From Thiomargarita sp. (GTDB taxonomy: Bacteria > Pseudomonadota > Gammaproteobacteria > Beggiatoales > Beggiatoaceae), in assembly GCA_030635005.1 (NCBI GenBank), contig DAOVZS010000042.1:1-14740 (forward strand): a stretch of DNA of 14,740 nt, in the 5' to 3' direction. The position numbers were made by a program, and so were the translations under genes. Below the pieces are notes generated by a model that did no database searches, was not told the DNA's origin, and saw nothing but the letters and a program-made list of their open reading frames with translations. Below are positions 7,510-14,578 of the stretch, in pieces. Every line of letters starts with the position of its first letter. Position 1 is the stretch's first letter.

Positions 7510-8559
7510 TTATTCCCAAGTAAACCAATGTCGTGTACGATTAACAAAAAACACAATAAACAACATCACAGGTACTTCTACGAGCACACCCACAACTGTT
7601 GCTAATGCAGCACCTGATTCTATTCCAAACAAGCTGATTGCGACAGCAACTGCTAATTCAAAAAAATTAGATGAACCAATTAACGCAACTGGACCCGTAA
7701 TTTCAATGGGTACATGCCAAAAATATGCCCAAGTATAAGCAATCGCTGCAACCCCTAAGCTTTGAATAATTAATGGAATAGCAATGAGTAGAATGACCAA
7801 GGGTTGTTCGAGAATCGTTTTCCCTTGAAATCCAAATAGCAACACCACTGTGAGTAATAAACCAATGATAGTCCACGGCTTAAGTTTTTCGGTAAATTCT
7901 GTTACTTCTGCTTCATTTCCTCGTTTAAGTAATTGAATACGAGTCAAGTAACCAGCTATTAATGGAATAACGACGTATAACACCACAGATAATAATAAGG
8001 TTTCCCATGGCACTACAATGTCTGCGACACCTAATAAAAATGCTACGATGGGTGCGTAAGCAAATATCATTATAATATCGTTTAAAGATACTTGTACTAA
8101 GGTATAGGTAGCATCTCCTTTAGTCAGTTGGCTCCAAACAAACACCATTGCGGTACAAGGAGCTGAACCCAGTAAAATCATGCCCGCAATATATTCTTTG
8201 GCTGTTTCTGGTTCTACCCATTCAATAAATAGGAATTCAAAAAACAACATCCCTAATACTGCCATTGTGAATGGTTTTACAAACCAATTAGTAACCGAGG
8301 TTATAATTAAACCTTTAGGACGTTCACCAATATGCTTAAGTGAATTGAAATCAACATTGACCATCATGGGGTAAATCATCACCCAAATCAGTATAGCCAC
8401 TACTAAATTGACACTCCCAATTTCTAAGTGGCTTAGTAGGGCAAAACCTTGCGGAAAGAAATTGCCCAAAGCAATTCCTGCTGCAATACACAAAGCTACC
8501 CAGATTGTTAAGTAACGCCCAAATGTGCCTAAGGGATCAACTGCATTTTGTTCATTCAT
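7510..8559 (-). CDS. acr3: Acr3-type arsenite efflux transporter
   Basis: Acr3 carriers extrude arsenite (and in some cases antimonite) across the inner membrane using the proton-motive force. The protein is about 349 residues with roughly ten hydrophobic segments. The family signature GSAPCTAMVFVWS contains the conserved cysteine (about C135), and a second conserved stretch is GSSNFFELAVAVA near the C terminus. I chose the ATG at 8559 over the in-frame ATG at 8589, because 8589 lies inside the palindromic operator and upstream of the expected transcription start, and because the family begins close to MNEQNAVDP. AGG lies about 9 nt upstream of the chosen ATG. It follows arsR by 64 nt and has its own predicted promoter. 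No arsenate reductase gene is in view. Confidence 0.93.
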   Translation of the reverse strand: MNEQNAVDPLGTFGRYLTIWVALCIAAGIALGNFFPQGFALLSHLEIGSVNLVVAILIWVMIYPMMVNVDFNSLKHIGERPKGLIITSVTNWFVKPFTMAVLGMLFFEFLFIEWVEPETAKEYIAGMILLGSAPCTAMVFVWSQLTKGDATYTLVQVSLNDIIMIFAYAPIVAFLLGVADIVVPWETLLLSVVLYVVIPLIAGYLTRIQLLKRGNEAEVTEFTEKLKPWTIIGLLLTVVLLFGFQGKTILEQPLVILLIAIPLIIQSLGVAAIAYTWAYFWHVPIEITGPVALIGSSNFFELAVAVAISLFGIESGAALATVVGVLVEVPVMLFIVFFVNRTRHWFTWE

Positions 8560-8571
8560 TTTTTTAGCCTG

Positions 8572-8595
8572 ATATATATGGATACGCATATATAT
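8572..8595 (-). promoter_or_regulatory. Putative ArsR operator upstream of acr3
   Basis: ATATATATG (8572-8580) and CATATATAT (8587-8595) are perfect 9-bp inverted arms around GATACG. This AT-rich dyad with a short centre resembles known ArsR/SmtB operators. It overlaps the predicted acr3 -10 box and start site, so bound ArsR would block transcription of acr3 and cusB until As(III) is sensed. Confidence 0.6.
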
Positions 8596-8620
8596 TAACC
8601 AAAAATGTCTTAAAATACAA
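8592..8620 (-). promoter_or_regulatory. Predicted acr3 promoter
   Basis: Minus-strand -35 TTGTAT (8615-8620) and -10 TAATAT (8592-8597) are separated by exactly 17 nt. The -35 sits just after the arsR stop codon, in the arsR-acr3 gap. The -10 overlaps the palindromic operator. Confidence 0.5.
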
Positions 8621-8623
8621 GAA

Positions 8624-8965
8624 TTAAATTTTACAGCATGTATTAGGTCGATTAGGCATTAAGGCTAGATTTTTGAGATCCCTACAAAAAGGTGTCATTT
8701 CTTGTATATCTAGATCTTGCAAAACTTTTATAAACCAAGGTGGAAGGCTGGGATGTAAACTGTAAAACATCCAAAGTCCTTCACGTCGAGCTTTCAAAAT
8801 TTTAATTTTTTTTAAAGTAGCTAAATGTCTGGAAATTTTAGGCTGCGATAAATTAAGTGCATTATTTAATTCACATACACATAGCTCGCCTTTTTGTTGT
8901 ATTAACATAACACAGCGTAGTCGTGTTTCATCTGATAGAGCTGAAAAGAAATTTTCGGGAGACAT
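8624..8965 (-). CDS. arsR: ArsR/SmtB-family As(III)-responsive repressor
   Basis: This protein of 113 residues (from the ATG at 8965) has the winged-helix fold of ArsR: FFSALSDETRLR at the N terminus, then ELCVCELNNALNLSQPKISRHLATLKK, whose ELCVCEL is the classical As(III)-binding helix with two cysteines. Further cysteines (LRC before the motif, FCRD, and a CC pair near the C terminus) could supply a third ligand. It would repress the ars genes until trivalent arsenic or antimony binds. The frame extends upstream to a TTG at 9001, but AAGGAG there is only 1 nt away and codes for part of the preceding gene. Family alignment favours the ATG. That ATG has no visible ribosome binding site, so translation is probably coupled to the small gene ending 20 nt upstream. 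Confidence 0.9.
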   Translation of the reverse strand: MSPENFFSALSDETRLRCVMLIQQKGELCVCELNNALNLSQPKISRHLATLKKIKILKARREGLWMFYSLHPSLPPWFIKVLQDLDIQEMTPFCRDLKNLALMPNRPNTCCKI

Positions 8966-8985
8966 ATTTTTCAGAGTATTTTTTG

Positions 8986-9132
8986 TTATGATGCACAGCA
9001 ATCTCCTTTTTGAGGAGAAAGGAGTTCAGCACAATGGGTACATTTATAGAAGTATTGGCACGAATTTGTTGGCATGATTTCTGTTTTTTTATATCCACAG
9101 TGGGGACATGTAACAGTAGATTCTAAAATCAT
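8986..9132 (-). CDS. Small cysteine-rich GDCC-type zinc-ribbon-like protein
   Basis: This 48-residue protein has the pattern CPHCG (9-13), MPTNSCQYFYKC (20-31), CTHC (31-34) and GDCC (43-46). It matches from memory the small GDCCVFCSYG-type proteins often found beside mercury or other metal resistance genes. Eight cysteines in 48 residues suggest a metal-binding role, but the function of the family is unknown to me. The start ATG lies 19 nt after the AAA+ gene and the stop lies 20 nt before the arsR ATG, so it looks co-transcribed with arsR. Compared with the usual form, the tail after GDCC (FCSYG and a CPP segment) is missing: a TAA follows Ala-Ser directly. Confidence 0.75.
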   Translation of the reverse strand: MILESTVTCPHCGYKKTEIMPTNSCQYFYKCTHCAELLSPQKGDCCAS

Positions 9133-9151
9133 ATTCTTTGAGTATTACCAT

Positions 9152-11422
9152 TCATAGTTCATTACATATATTCAAAATAACAGATTTTGAAATCACATCC
9201 CAATCTACCTGTACCGTTATATTTTTCAGTTCTAGGTGTTCTAACAAAAATTCGGCTAATTGTGCCACCACCCATCGCTCAATAGTACGTTGCAAGGGAC
9301 GCGCCCCGTATTCTGCCTCAAAACCTTCTTCTGCTATATAATCTATCAGTGTATCTGTGAATTTTAATGTGATCCCGCGTTCTTGAAATCCTTCTCGTTT
9401 ATTAAGTAGGGCTAATTCTTTACACGTAATGTCTCTCATGTGTGTTTTGTCAAGTGCTTGAAAGGTAATGACTTGATCAATACGATTATAAAACTCAGGA
9501 CGAAAAAAACTACGAACAGCACCACTTACCTCGTGTTTATCAGTTTTATTCACAAAACTGATACGTTTACTTTTACGTGATCCAAGATTACTGGTCATAA
9601 TCAATATGACATTGCGAAAATCTGTCACACGTCCATTACCATCTATTAAGATACCTTCATCCATCACATTTAAGAGCAGATCAAAAAAAATGGGATGTGC
9701 TTTTTCAATTTCATCTAATAAAACGACACTAAACGGGCGTTCTCGAACGTCTCGAATCAATTTTCCTGGTTTCTCACCGCTCCCCAAAATACGATCCACC
9801 TGTATGGGATGTTGAAATTCACTCATGTCTAAACGAATCAATGGATTTAATGTTTGCCCTTTTCCAAAAAAATATTGTGCCAAACTACGAACACAAGCGG
9901 TTTTGCCGACACCTGTAGGACCTGAAAATAATAAAGTCGCAATGGGTTTATTAGGATCATTCACACCTGCTTTAAATACCATGATGATTTCACATATTTG
10001 TACGATCGCTTGTTTTTGTCCGATAATATTTTCAGTAAAATAATTTTGTAACGCACTGATATCTAATGGAATATCATCACGTAATAAAAAGGAGGGTAAT
10101 CCCGTTTTCTGGATAAATTGTTTGATTACTTTTTCATTATTAATTATCTTTTGATTCAGCACCAACATATCATTAATAATGCTGGTGAGAAATGTAATTA
10201 TTTTTCCTGGAAACGCTTCATAACGGACATAACGATCTAATAAGCGATATGCTAAATATAACGCAGACTCTTCTATCGTAATATGCAACTGTTTATCAAT
10301 ATAATCTGAAAATAAGTGTAAAATTCTAAAAACTTGTTTTTTCGTTAATTGTGGAATTGTAATCACATGAAAATGTGCTGCAAAAGCAGGTAAACGTTGC
10401 CGCACACGTTCCCATTCCTGTTGTGTTAATTCACTCACAATTTGTACGCCTTGACGCAGTTGTGGTAACATAAAAGCTGCAATAGAATCTTCTGGACCTT
10501 CTCCGCCGACTGCTAAGAGATGCACAAAGTTATTAATCCATAAAATATCTCCTGTGCTTTCTAGTTCTTCCATCAATTCTTCAGATGTTTCTTGCCATTC
10601 CCCCAAATAACGGGCACCTGCTATCATACGTTGTGGCGTTGTGCGCCACAAATACTTACCTTCTTGTCTTGATGCTTTTGTCACACTAAAAAATTTACGC
10701 GCGACTTCTAATAGAATCGTGGTTTTACCACTCCCCTGTTCTCCAATTAATACAATACTAAGCCGTTCATGTTCCAATTTTTTAACAATCTGTGTGACGA
10801 TTCTGCGTCTTTCCCATGCTGTTTCTGGTGCAATATTACTGGTTTTTATTTTTCGAGGAAATTTATCAGCAATTTTTAATAAGGTTTTTATATTATCCTG
10901 ATTTCGTTTATTAAAAACATTCTCAAGTGTCCGTGGTTTGATACGAACGGTGATTTCTTCTAACCAAGGATCTGGCAGCATCAAATAATGATAAAAGTCT
11001 TCAGGCGTCATATTATTAAAATGATCACGCGCAAAATGTTCAATTAAAGGACGTAATTGATCTGTTTGATAAAAATAGAAGTGTTGTTCTAATAAAGGCA
11101 AATAACATTCGGAATATTCTTCTTGTAAAGACCCAAAAATCGCAGTGACAGAAATATTAATAAAATGTCCTACAGGAAAAATACCCTTTTTTTCTTCATA
11201 AGAAGGACGAACTTTGACATTAATTTTTTTTAAGCGTGCCCCCGTTAGGGGATCGGGAAGAGATAAATCTTGTGCATATTCTCGTTGTAAATGGTCAGAA
11301 AAATGTGCTTTTAATTTAGATAAGTGGGCATTCACCATTTCATAATCGGTGCCAACCAAACGTCCACAAATAAGATTATCTGTGATGTTCCAACAGAGTA
11401 AAGGATAACGGTATATTTTCAT
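9152..11422 (-). CDS. Clp/Hsp100-like tandem AAA+ ATPase with duplicated N-terminal module
   Basis: This 756-residue protein (from the ATG at 11422) has two AAA+ domains. D1 has Walker A GEQGSGKTT (227-235) and a pore-loop-like ARYLGEW (270-276), but its Walker B reads DILWINNF, with Asn-Asn where Asp-Glu is expected. D2 has Walker A GPTGVGKT (501-508), intact Walker B VVLLDEIEKAHP, sensor TSN (610-612), FFRPEFYNR with the arginine finger, and GARPLQR sensor 2. The usual GYVG pore loop of D2 is replaced by RILGSGEKPGK. There is no ClpB-type middle coiled coil and no clear ClpP-binding IGF/LGF tripeptide. The first 200 residues are not a Clp N-domain; they hold two related copies (about 37-74 and 126-164) of an HF..DH...LPDP...V.(V/I)(R/K)P pattern. 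A cytoplasmic remodeller is inferred; the client is unknown. The frame extends to a TTG at 11467, but that lies in terminator sequence. Confidence 0.8.
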   Translation of the reverse strand: MKIYRYPLLCWNITDNLICGRLVGTDYEMVNAHLSKLKAHFSDHLQREYAQDLSLPDPLTGARLKKINVKVRPSYEEKKGIFPVGHFINISVTAIFGSLQEEYSECYLPLLEQHFYFYQTDQLRPLIEHFARDHFNNMTPEDFYHYLMLPDPWLEEITVRIKPRTLENVFNKRNQDNIKTLLKIADKFPRKIKTSNIAPETAWERRRIVTQIVKKLEHERLSIVLIGEQGSGKTTILLEVARKFFSVTKASRQEGKYLWRTTPQRMIAGARYLGEWQETSEELMEELESTGDILWINNFVHLLAVGGEGPEDSIAAFMLPQLRQGVQIVSELTQQEWERVRQRLPAFAAHFHVITIPQLTKKQVFRILHLFSDYIDKQLHITIEESALYLAYRLLDRYVRYEAFPGKIITFLTSIINDMLVLNQKIINNEKVIKQFIQKTGLPSFLLRDDIPLDISALQNYFTENIIGQKQAIVQICEIIMVFKAGVNDPNKPIATLLFSGPTGVGKTACVRSLAQYFFGKGQTLNPLIRLDMSEFQHPIQVDRILGSGEKPGKLIRDVRERPFSVVLLDEIEKAHPIFFDLLLNVMDEGILIDGNGRVTDFRNVILIMTSNLGSRKSKRISFVNKTDKHEVSGAVRSFFRPEFYNRIDQVITFQALDKTHMRDITCKELALLNKREGFQERGITLKFTDTLIDYIAEEGFEAEYGARPLQRTIERWVVAQLAEFLLEHLELKNITVQVDWDVISKSVILNICNEL

Positions 11423-11448
11423 ATATGTATTGAAGAGTGGCAGGATGG

Positions 11449-11481
11449 AATAAAAGCACAAACACAATCAAATGTTTGTGC
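11449..11481 (-). terminator. Likely intrinsic terminator after soeA
   Basis: GCACAAACA (11456-11464) and TGTTTGTGC (11473-11481) are perfect 9-bp arms around an 8-nt loop. On the minus strand the stem is followed directly by TTTTATT (11449-11455). It lies 51 nt downstream of the soeA stop and just ahead of the AAA+ gene, which would therefore need its own promoter or read-through. Confidence 0.55.
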
Positions 11482-11505
11482 CTTTAACCCTAACGGGGTT
11501 TTATT
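11474..11505. repeat. Diverged copy of the intergenic palindromic repeat
   Basis: The sequence running GTTTGTGCCTTTAACCC then TAACGGGGTTTTATT aligns with the right inner arm of the MITE-like element (5986-6015), which reads TTGTGCCTTCGCCCC then AACGGGGCTTAATAA. The small hairpin is kept although its stem bases differ (AACCC/GGGTT here, GCCCC/GGGGC there). This suggests a dispersed family of hairpin repeats between genes. Confidence 0.4.
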
Positions 11506-11532
11506 TTTCACAATACGTCAGAAAACTGACAC

Positions 11533-14424
11533 TTATTTTTTCTGAAATTTACCCGCAAAATAAGCTTGCCATTTTTTCTTTCGATGTACCATACCTGGAA
11601 AAGGCTTCATGGGTTTAAATTGAGGAGAAGTCTGTTCTGGATCATCTGGAGATGCTTTATACACACGTACTTGTAGATCATACCACCCTGCTTGCCCAGT
11701 CACCGGATCAGAATTTGAAAGGTGTTCACCGTGCTCATGAGGGGGTAATTCTTCTGAAATGAGATGATTAAGCAAAAATCCTTGTTGAGATTCATTGGCT
11801 TTGGGAGATAATCCCCATGCACCTGCTGCTTTACCAATTGCATTCCACGTCCAAACGGTACCCGGTTCAACGGCTTCACTGAAACGACATTGGCAACGTA
11901 TCCGACTTTTATGGGATTCTATCCAAATCCAATCGCCATCCTTAAAGCCATTTTCTAAACCTAATTTAGGATTGACAAATAAATGATTATAGCTATGAAT
12001 TTGTCGTAACCAAGCATTTTGCGAATCCCAAGAATGATACATCGCCATGGGACGTTGTGTGATCGCATTAAGTGGATAAAGGTGTTTATCCACCAATTGA
12101 GCTTCTAAGGGCTCATGGTAGAACGGTAAGGGATCAAAATAAGTTTCAATACGATCTCGTAAATGATCAGGAGGTTGCTTGCCTTCCCATTTTCCTTGTG
12201 CAGATAAACGGAATTTTTGCAGCACTTCTGAATAAATATGGATATTAATCGGTTCTACATGGCGAATGAGACTGTGATGCCGTGCCCAATCCAAGTAGCC
12301 CTTATTCCAATTACGCATGTATTGAAAAGATTTGGGTAATTTGTGCTGACAGACACAATCATTTTGTTCATACATTTTCCATTGGCGTTGATTGGGTTCA
12401 CCCCGTAAAAACTTTTTACCATCCTTACCCCGCCAACCTGCGAGAAATCCAATCCCGGGCGCTGCTTCAAAATTGACCACAAAATCAGGATAATCTTTAT
12501 ATTTACGTTCCCCTTCTTCATTGATAAAAGCAGGTAATTTGAGACGTGTTCCTAATTCAATTAAGACTTCTTGAAAGGGTTTACAATCGCCTTTAGGCGG
12601 TAAAATAGGAATACGTACTGCATCCACAGGGCCATCAAATTCAGAAATCGGGCGATCCAACATAGACATGACATCATGACGTTCAAGATATGTGGTATCA
12701 GGTAACACGAGATCTGCAAAAGCCACCATTTCTGATTGATACGCATCACTGACCACAATAAATGGAATTTTATAATTGCCATTATCATCCTTATCTGTCA
12801 GCATATTGCGGACTTCTGTCGTATTCATAGACGAATTCCAAGCCATATTCGCCATAAATATCATTAAGGTATCGATGGTGTAAGGATCGCCACGCCATGC
12901 ATTGGTAATCACATTTTGCATCATACCATGTACAGAGAGGGGAAATTCCCACGAAAATGCCTTATCTAAACGCACAGGTTGTCCATCATCGTCTACAAAT
13001 AAATCATCGGGTGAAGCGGGCCATCCCAAGGGCACCCCATCAAGGGGTTGATTAGGTTGTACGGCTTCAGGTCCTTTAGGTGGTTTTGCACAAGGTGGAA
13101 TAGGACGCGGGTAAGGCGGACGATGACGATAGCCACCGGGACGATCAATTGTGCCCAGTAAACTCATTAAAATACTTAATGTACGAATGGTATGAAATCC
13201 ATTGGAATGGGCAGCCAGTCCGCGCATCGCATGAAATGCAATTGGGTTACCTGTCACCGTATCATGTTCTTTATCCCAACAATCTGTCCAAGCAATGGGT
13301 AATTCAATTTTATGATCACGAGCGGTGATACCCATTTCGTATGCTAAACGTCGAATGGTATCCGCAGAAATCCCTGTAATCTCTGCTGCCCATTCAGGTG
13401 TATACTTTTCGAGCCGTTCTTTTAATAATTGAAATGCTGTTTTAACGGGTGTGCCATCTTCTAATGTAAATTCACCTAATAAATAAGGATCAACGCCTTC
13501 AGTATGGGTAGAAATGGCCTTATTTAACTCCATATCCCACCATAATTTATTTTGTGGATCAAAGCATCCTTCTTCTTTAGGGACTTCAAATCGTACAAAC
13601 ATACCTTCTTCTGTACTATCTGGGGAAATATTGACTAATTCAGGTGCATTTGTATATCGTACTAAAAATTCGCGATCATACAAACCTTGTTTAATTAACT
13701 CATGATTAAAAGCTAATAATAAAGCCCCATCAGTGCCGGGTTTAATAGGCACCCATTCATCCGCAATCGCTGAATATCCTGTACGTACAGGATTGATTGA
13801 GACAAAACGTCCACCATTACGTTTAAATTGGGATAATTCTATTTTTAAAGGGTTAGAATGATGATCTTCTGCGGTGCCTAACATGATAAATAATTTTGCA
13901 CGTTCTAAATCAGGACCTCCAAATTCCCAAAATGATCCCCCAATGGTATAAATCATCCCAGCGGCTAGATTGACAGAGCAAAATCCACCATGTGCTGCAT
14001 AATTAGGTGTTCCATATTGTTTTGCAAACATACCTGTCATGGCTTGCATCTGATCACGTCCTGTGAAGAATGCAAATTTTTTGGGATCTGTAGCCCGTAT
14101 TTTTGCCAATCGTTCTTCTAAAATATCAAATGTTTCTTCCCAAGAAATCGCTTCAAATTGAGAATCCCCACGCTCTGTGTTTGCCTTACGGCGTAATGGT
14201 TTTGTTAAACGCGCTGGAGAATATTGTTTCATAATCCCTGAAGCCCCTTTGGCACAAATCACCCCTTTATTAAGGGGATGATTGGGATTACCTTGGATAT
14301 AACGTATTTCTCCATCACGTAAAGTTACACGAATACCACAACGACAGGCACACATATAACAGGTTGTATTTTTAACTTCCACATGTCCTGCGTCTCTATC
14401 AGAACGTTTTGTAGGATCTTGCAT
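11533..14424 (-). CDS. soeA: Sulfite dehydrogenase (quinone) SoeA, molybdopterin catalytic subunit
   Basis: This 963-residue protein is a DMSO-reductase-family molybdopterin oxidoreductase, closest by my reading to SoeA, the cytoplasmic catalytic subunit of the membrane-bound sulfite-oxidising enzyme SoeABC of sulfur oxidisers, and of matching length. C22, C25, C29 and C57 (TTCYMCACRCG and KGVICAKG) bind the N-terminal 4Fe-4S cluster. C149 in HGGFCSVN is a candidate Mo ligand. The C-terminal molybdopterin-binding region includes TQRPMAMYHSWDSQNAWLRQIH. There is no twin-arginine signal, consistent with a cytoplasmic enzyme oxidising sulfite to sulfate. AAGG lies 7 nt upstream of the ATG. The iron-sulfur subunit SoeB and membrane anchor SoeC are neither downstream (an AAA+ gene) nor directly upstream (adk). 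Other family members such as polysulfide or tetrathionate reductase catalytic subunits are a less likely alternative. Confidence 0.82.
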   Translation of the reverse strand: MQDPTKRSDRDAGHVEVKNTTCYMCACRCGIRVTLRDGEIRYIQGNPNHPLNKGVICAKGASGIMKQYSPARLTKPLRRKANTERGDSQFEAISWEETFDILEERLAKIRATDPKKFAFFTGRDQMQAMTGMFAKQYGTPNYAAHGGFCSVNLAAGMIYTIGGSFWEFGGPDLERAKLFIMLGTAEDHHSNPLKIELSQFKRNGGRFVSINPVRTGYSAIADEWVPIKPGTDGALLLAFNHELIKQGLYDREFLVRYTNAPELVNISPDSTEEGMFVRFEVPKEEGCFDPQNKLWWDMELNKAISTHTEGVDPYLLGEFTLEDGTPVKTAFQLLKERLEKYTPEWAAEITGISADTIRRLAYEMGITARDHKIELPIAWTDCWDKEHDTVTGNPIAFHAMRGLAAHSNGFHTIRTLSILMSLLGTIDRPGGYRHRPPYPRPIPPCAKPPKGPEAVQPNQPLDGVPLGWPASPDDLFVDDDGQPVRLDKAFSWEFPLSVHGMMQNVITNAWRGDPYTIDTLMIFMANMAWNSSMNTTEVRNMLTDKDDNGNYKIPFIVVSDAYQSEMVAFADLVLPDTTYLERHDVMSMLDRPISEFDGPVDAVRIPILPPKGDCKPFQEVLIELGTRLKLPAFINEEGERKYKDYPDFVVNFEAAPGIGFLAGWRGKDGKKFLRGEPNQRQWKMYEQNDCVCQHKLPKSFQYMRNWNKGYLDWARHHSLIRHVEPINIHIYSEVLQKFRLSAQGKWEGKQPPDHLRDRIETYFDPLPFYHEPLEAQLVDKHLYPLNAITQRPMAMYHSWDSQNAWLRQIHSYNHLFVNPKLGLENGFKDGDWIWIESHKSRIRCQCRFSEAVEPGTVWTWNAIGKAAGAWGLSPKANESQQGFLLNHLISEELPPHEHGEHLSNSDPVTGQAGWYDLQVRVYKASPDDPEQTSPQFKPMKPFPGMVHRKKKWQAYFAGKFQKK

Positions 14425-14444
14425 AAATTAACCTTGTAAAATAT

Positions 14445-14464
14445 TGGTATATTTTAATATACCA
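14445..14464 (-). promoter_or_regulatory. 20-bp palindrome over the soeA -10 region
   Basis: TGGTATATT (14445-14453) and AATATACCA (14456-14464) are perfect 9-bp arms around TT. The dyad covers the extended -10 box of the predicted soeA promoter and would suit a dimeric repressor. I cannot name the regulator. Confidence 0.45.
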
Positions 14465-14484
14465 TAAATCACAACATGTTACAA
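14456..14484 (-). promoter_or_regulatory. Predicted soeA promoter
   Basis: Minus-strand -35 TTGTAA (14479-14484) and -10 TATATT (14456-14461) are 17 nt apart. TGG immediately before the -10 gives an extended -10 element. The start site would lie near 14449, about 25 nt before the soeA ATG. Confidence 0.5.
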
Positions 14485-14532
14485 AAAACTACAGGCGAAA
14501 ATGTATGCTTTAGTGCCTACATTTCTATCAGT

Positions 14533-14560
14533 ATGAGAAACCAATCACTTGGTTTCTCAT
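14533..14560 (-). terminator. Hairpin downstream of adenylate kinase
   Basis: ATGAGAAACCAA (14533-14544) and TTGGTTTCTCAT (14549-14560) are perfect 12-bp arms around TCAC, 18 nt past the adk stop. No T-run follows on the minus strand, so it may be a 3'-end stabiliser or a factor-assisted terminator that separates adk from soeA. Confidence 0.5.
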
Positions 14561-14578
14561 TATCAAGACGAGGCGTGC

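Noticed and set aside
8560..8589. Upstream in-frame ATG for acr3
   Set aside because: It lies inside the palindromic operator and upstream of the expected transcription start, with no ribosome binding site.
11423..11467. N-terminal extension of the AAA+ protein to a TTG start
   Set aside because: The extension falls in the soeA terminator hairpin, has no ribosome binding site, and the ATG at 11422 fits better.
11517..11530. GTCAG-AAAA-CTGAC hairpin just after the soeA stop as the terminator
   Set aside because: The stem is only 5 bp with no T-run. The 9-bp hairpin at 11456-11481 followed by TTTTATT is a better candidate.
12255..12788. Minus-strand open frames of 88 and 75 codons inside soeA
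   Set aside because: They are in other frames of a well-supported gene and show no independent features.
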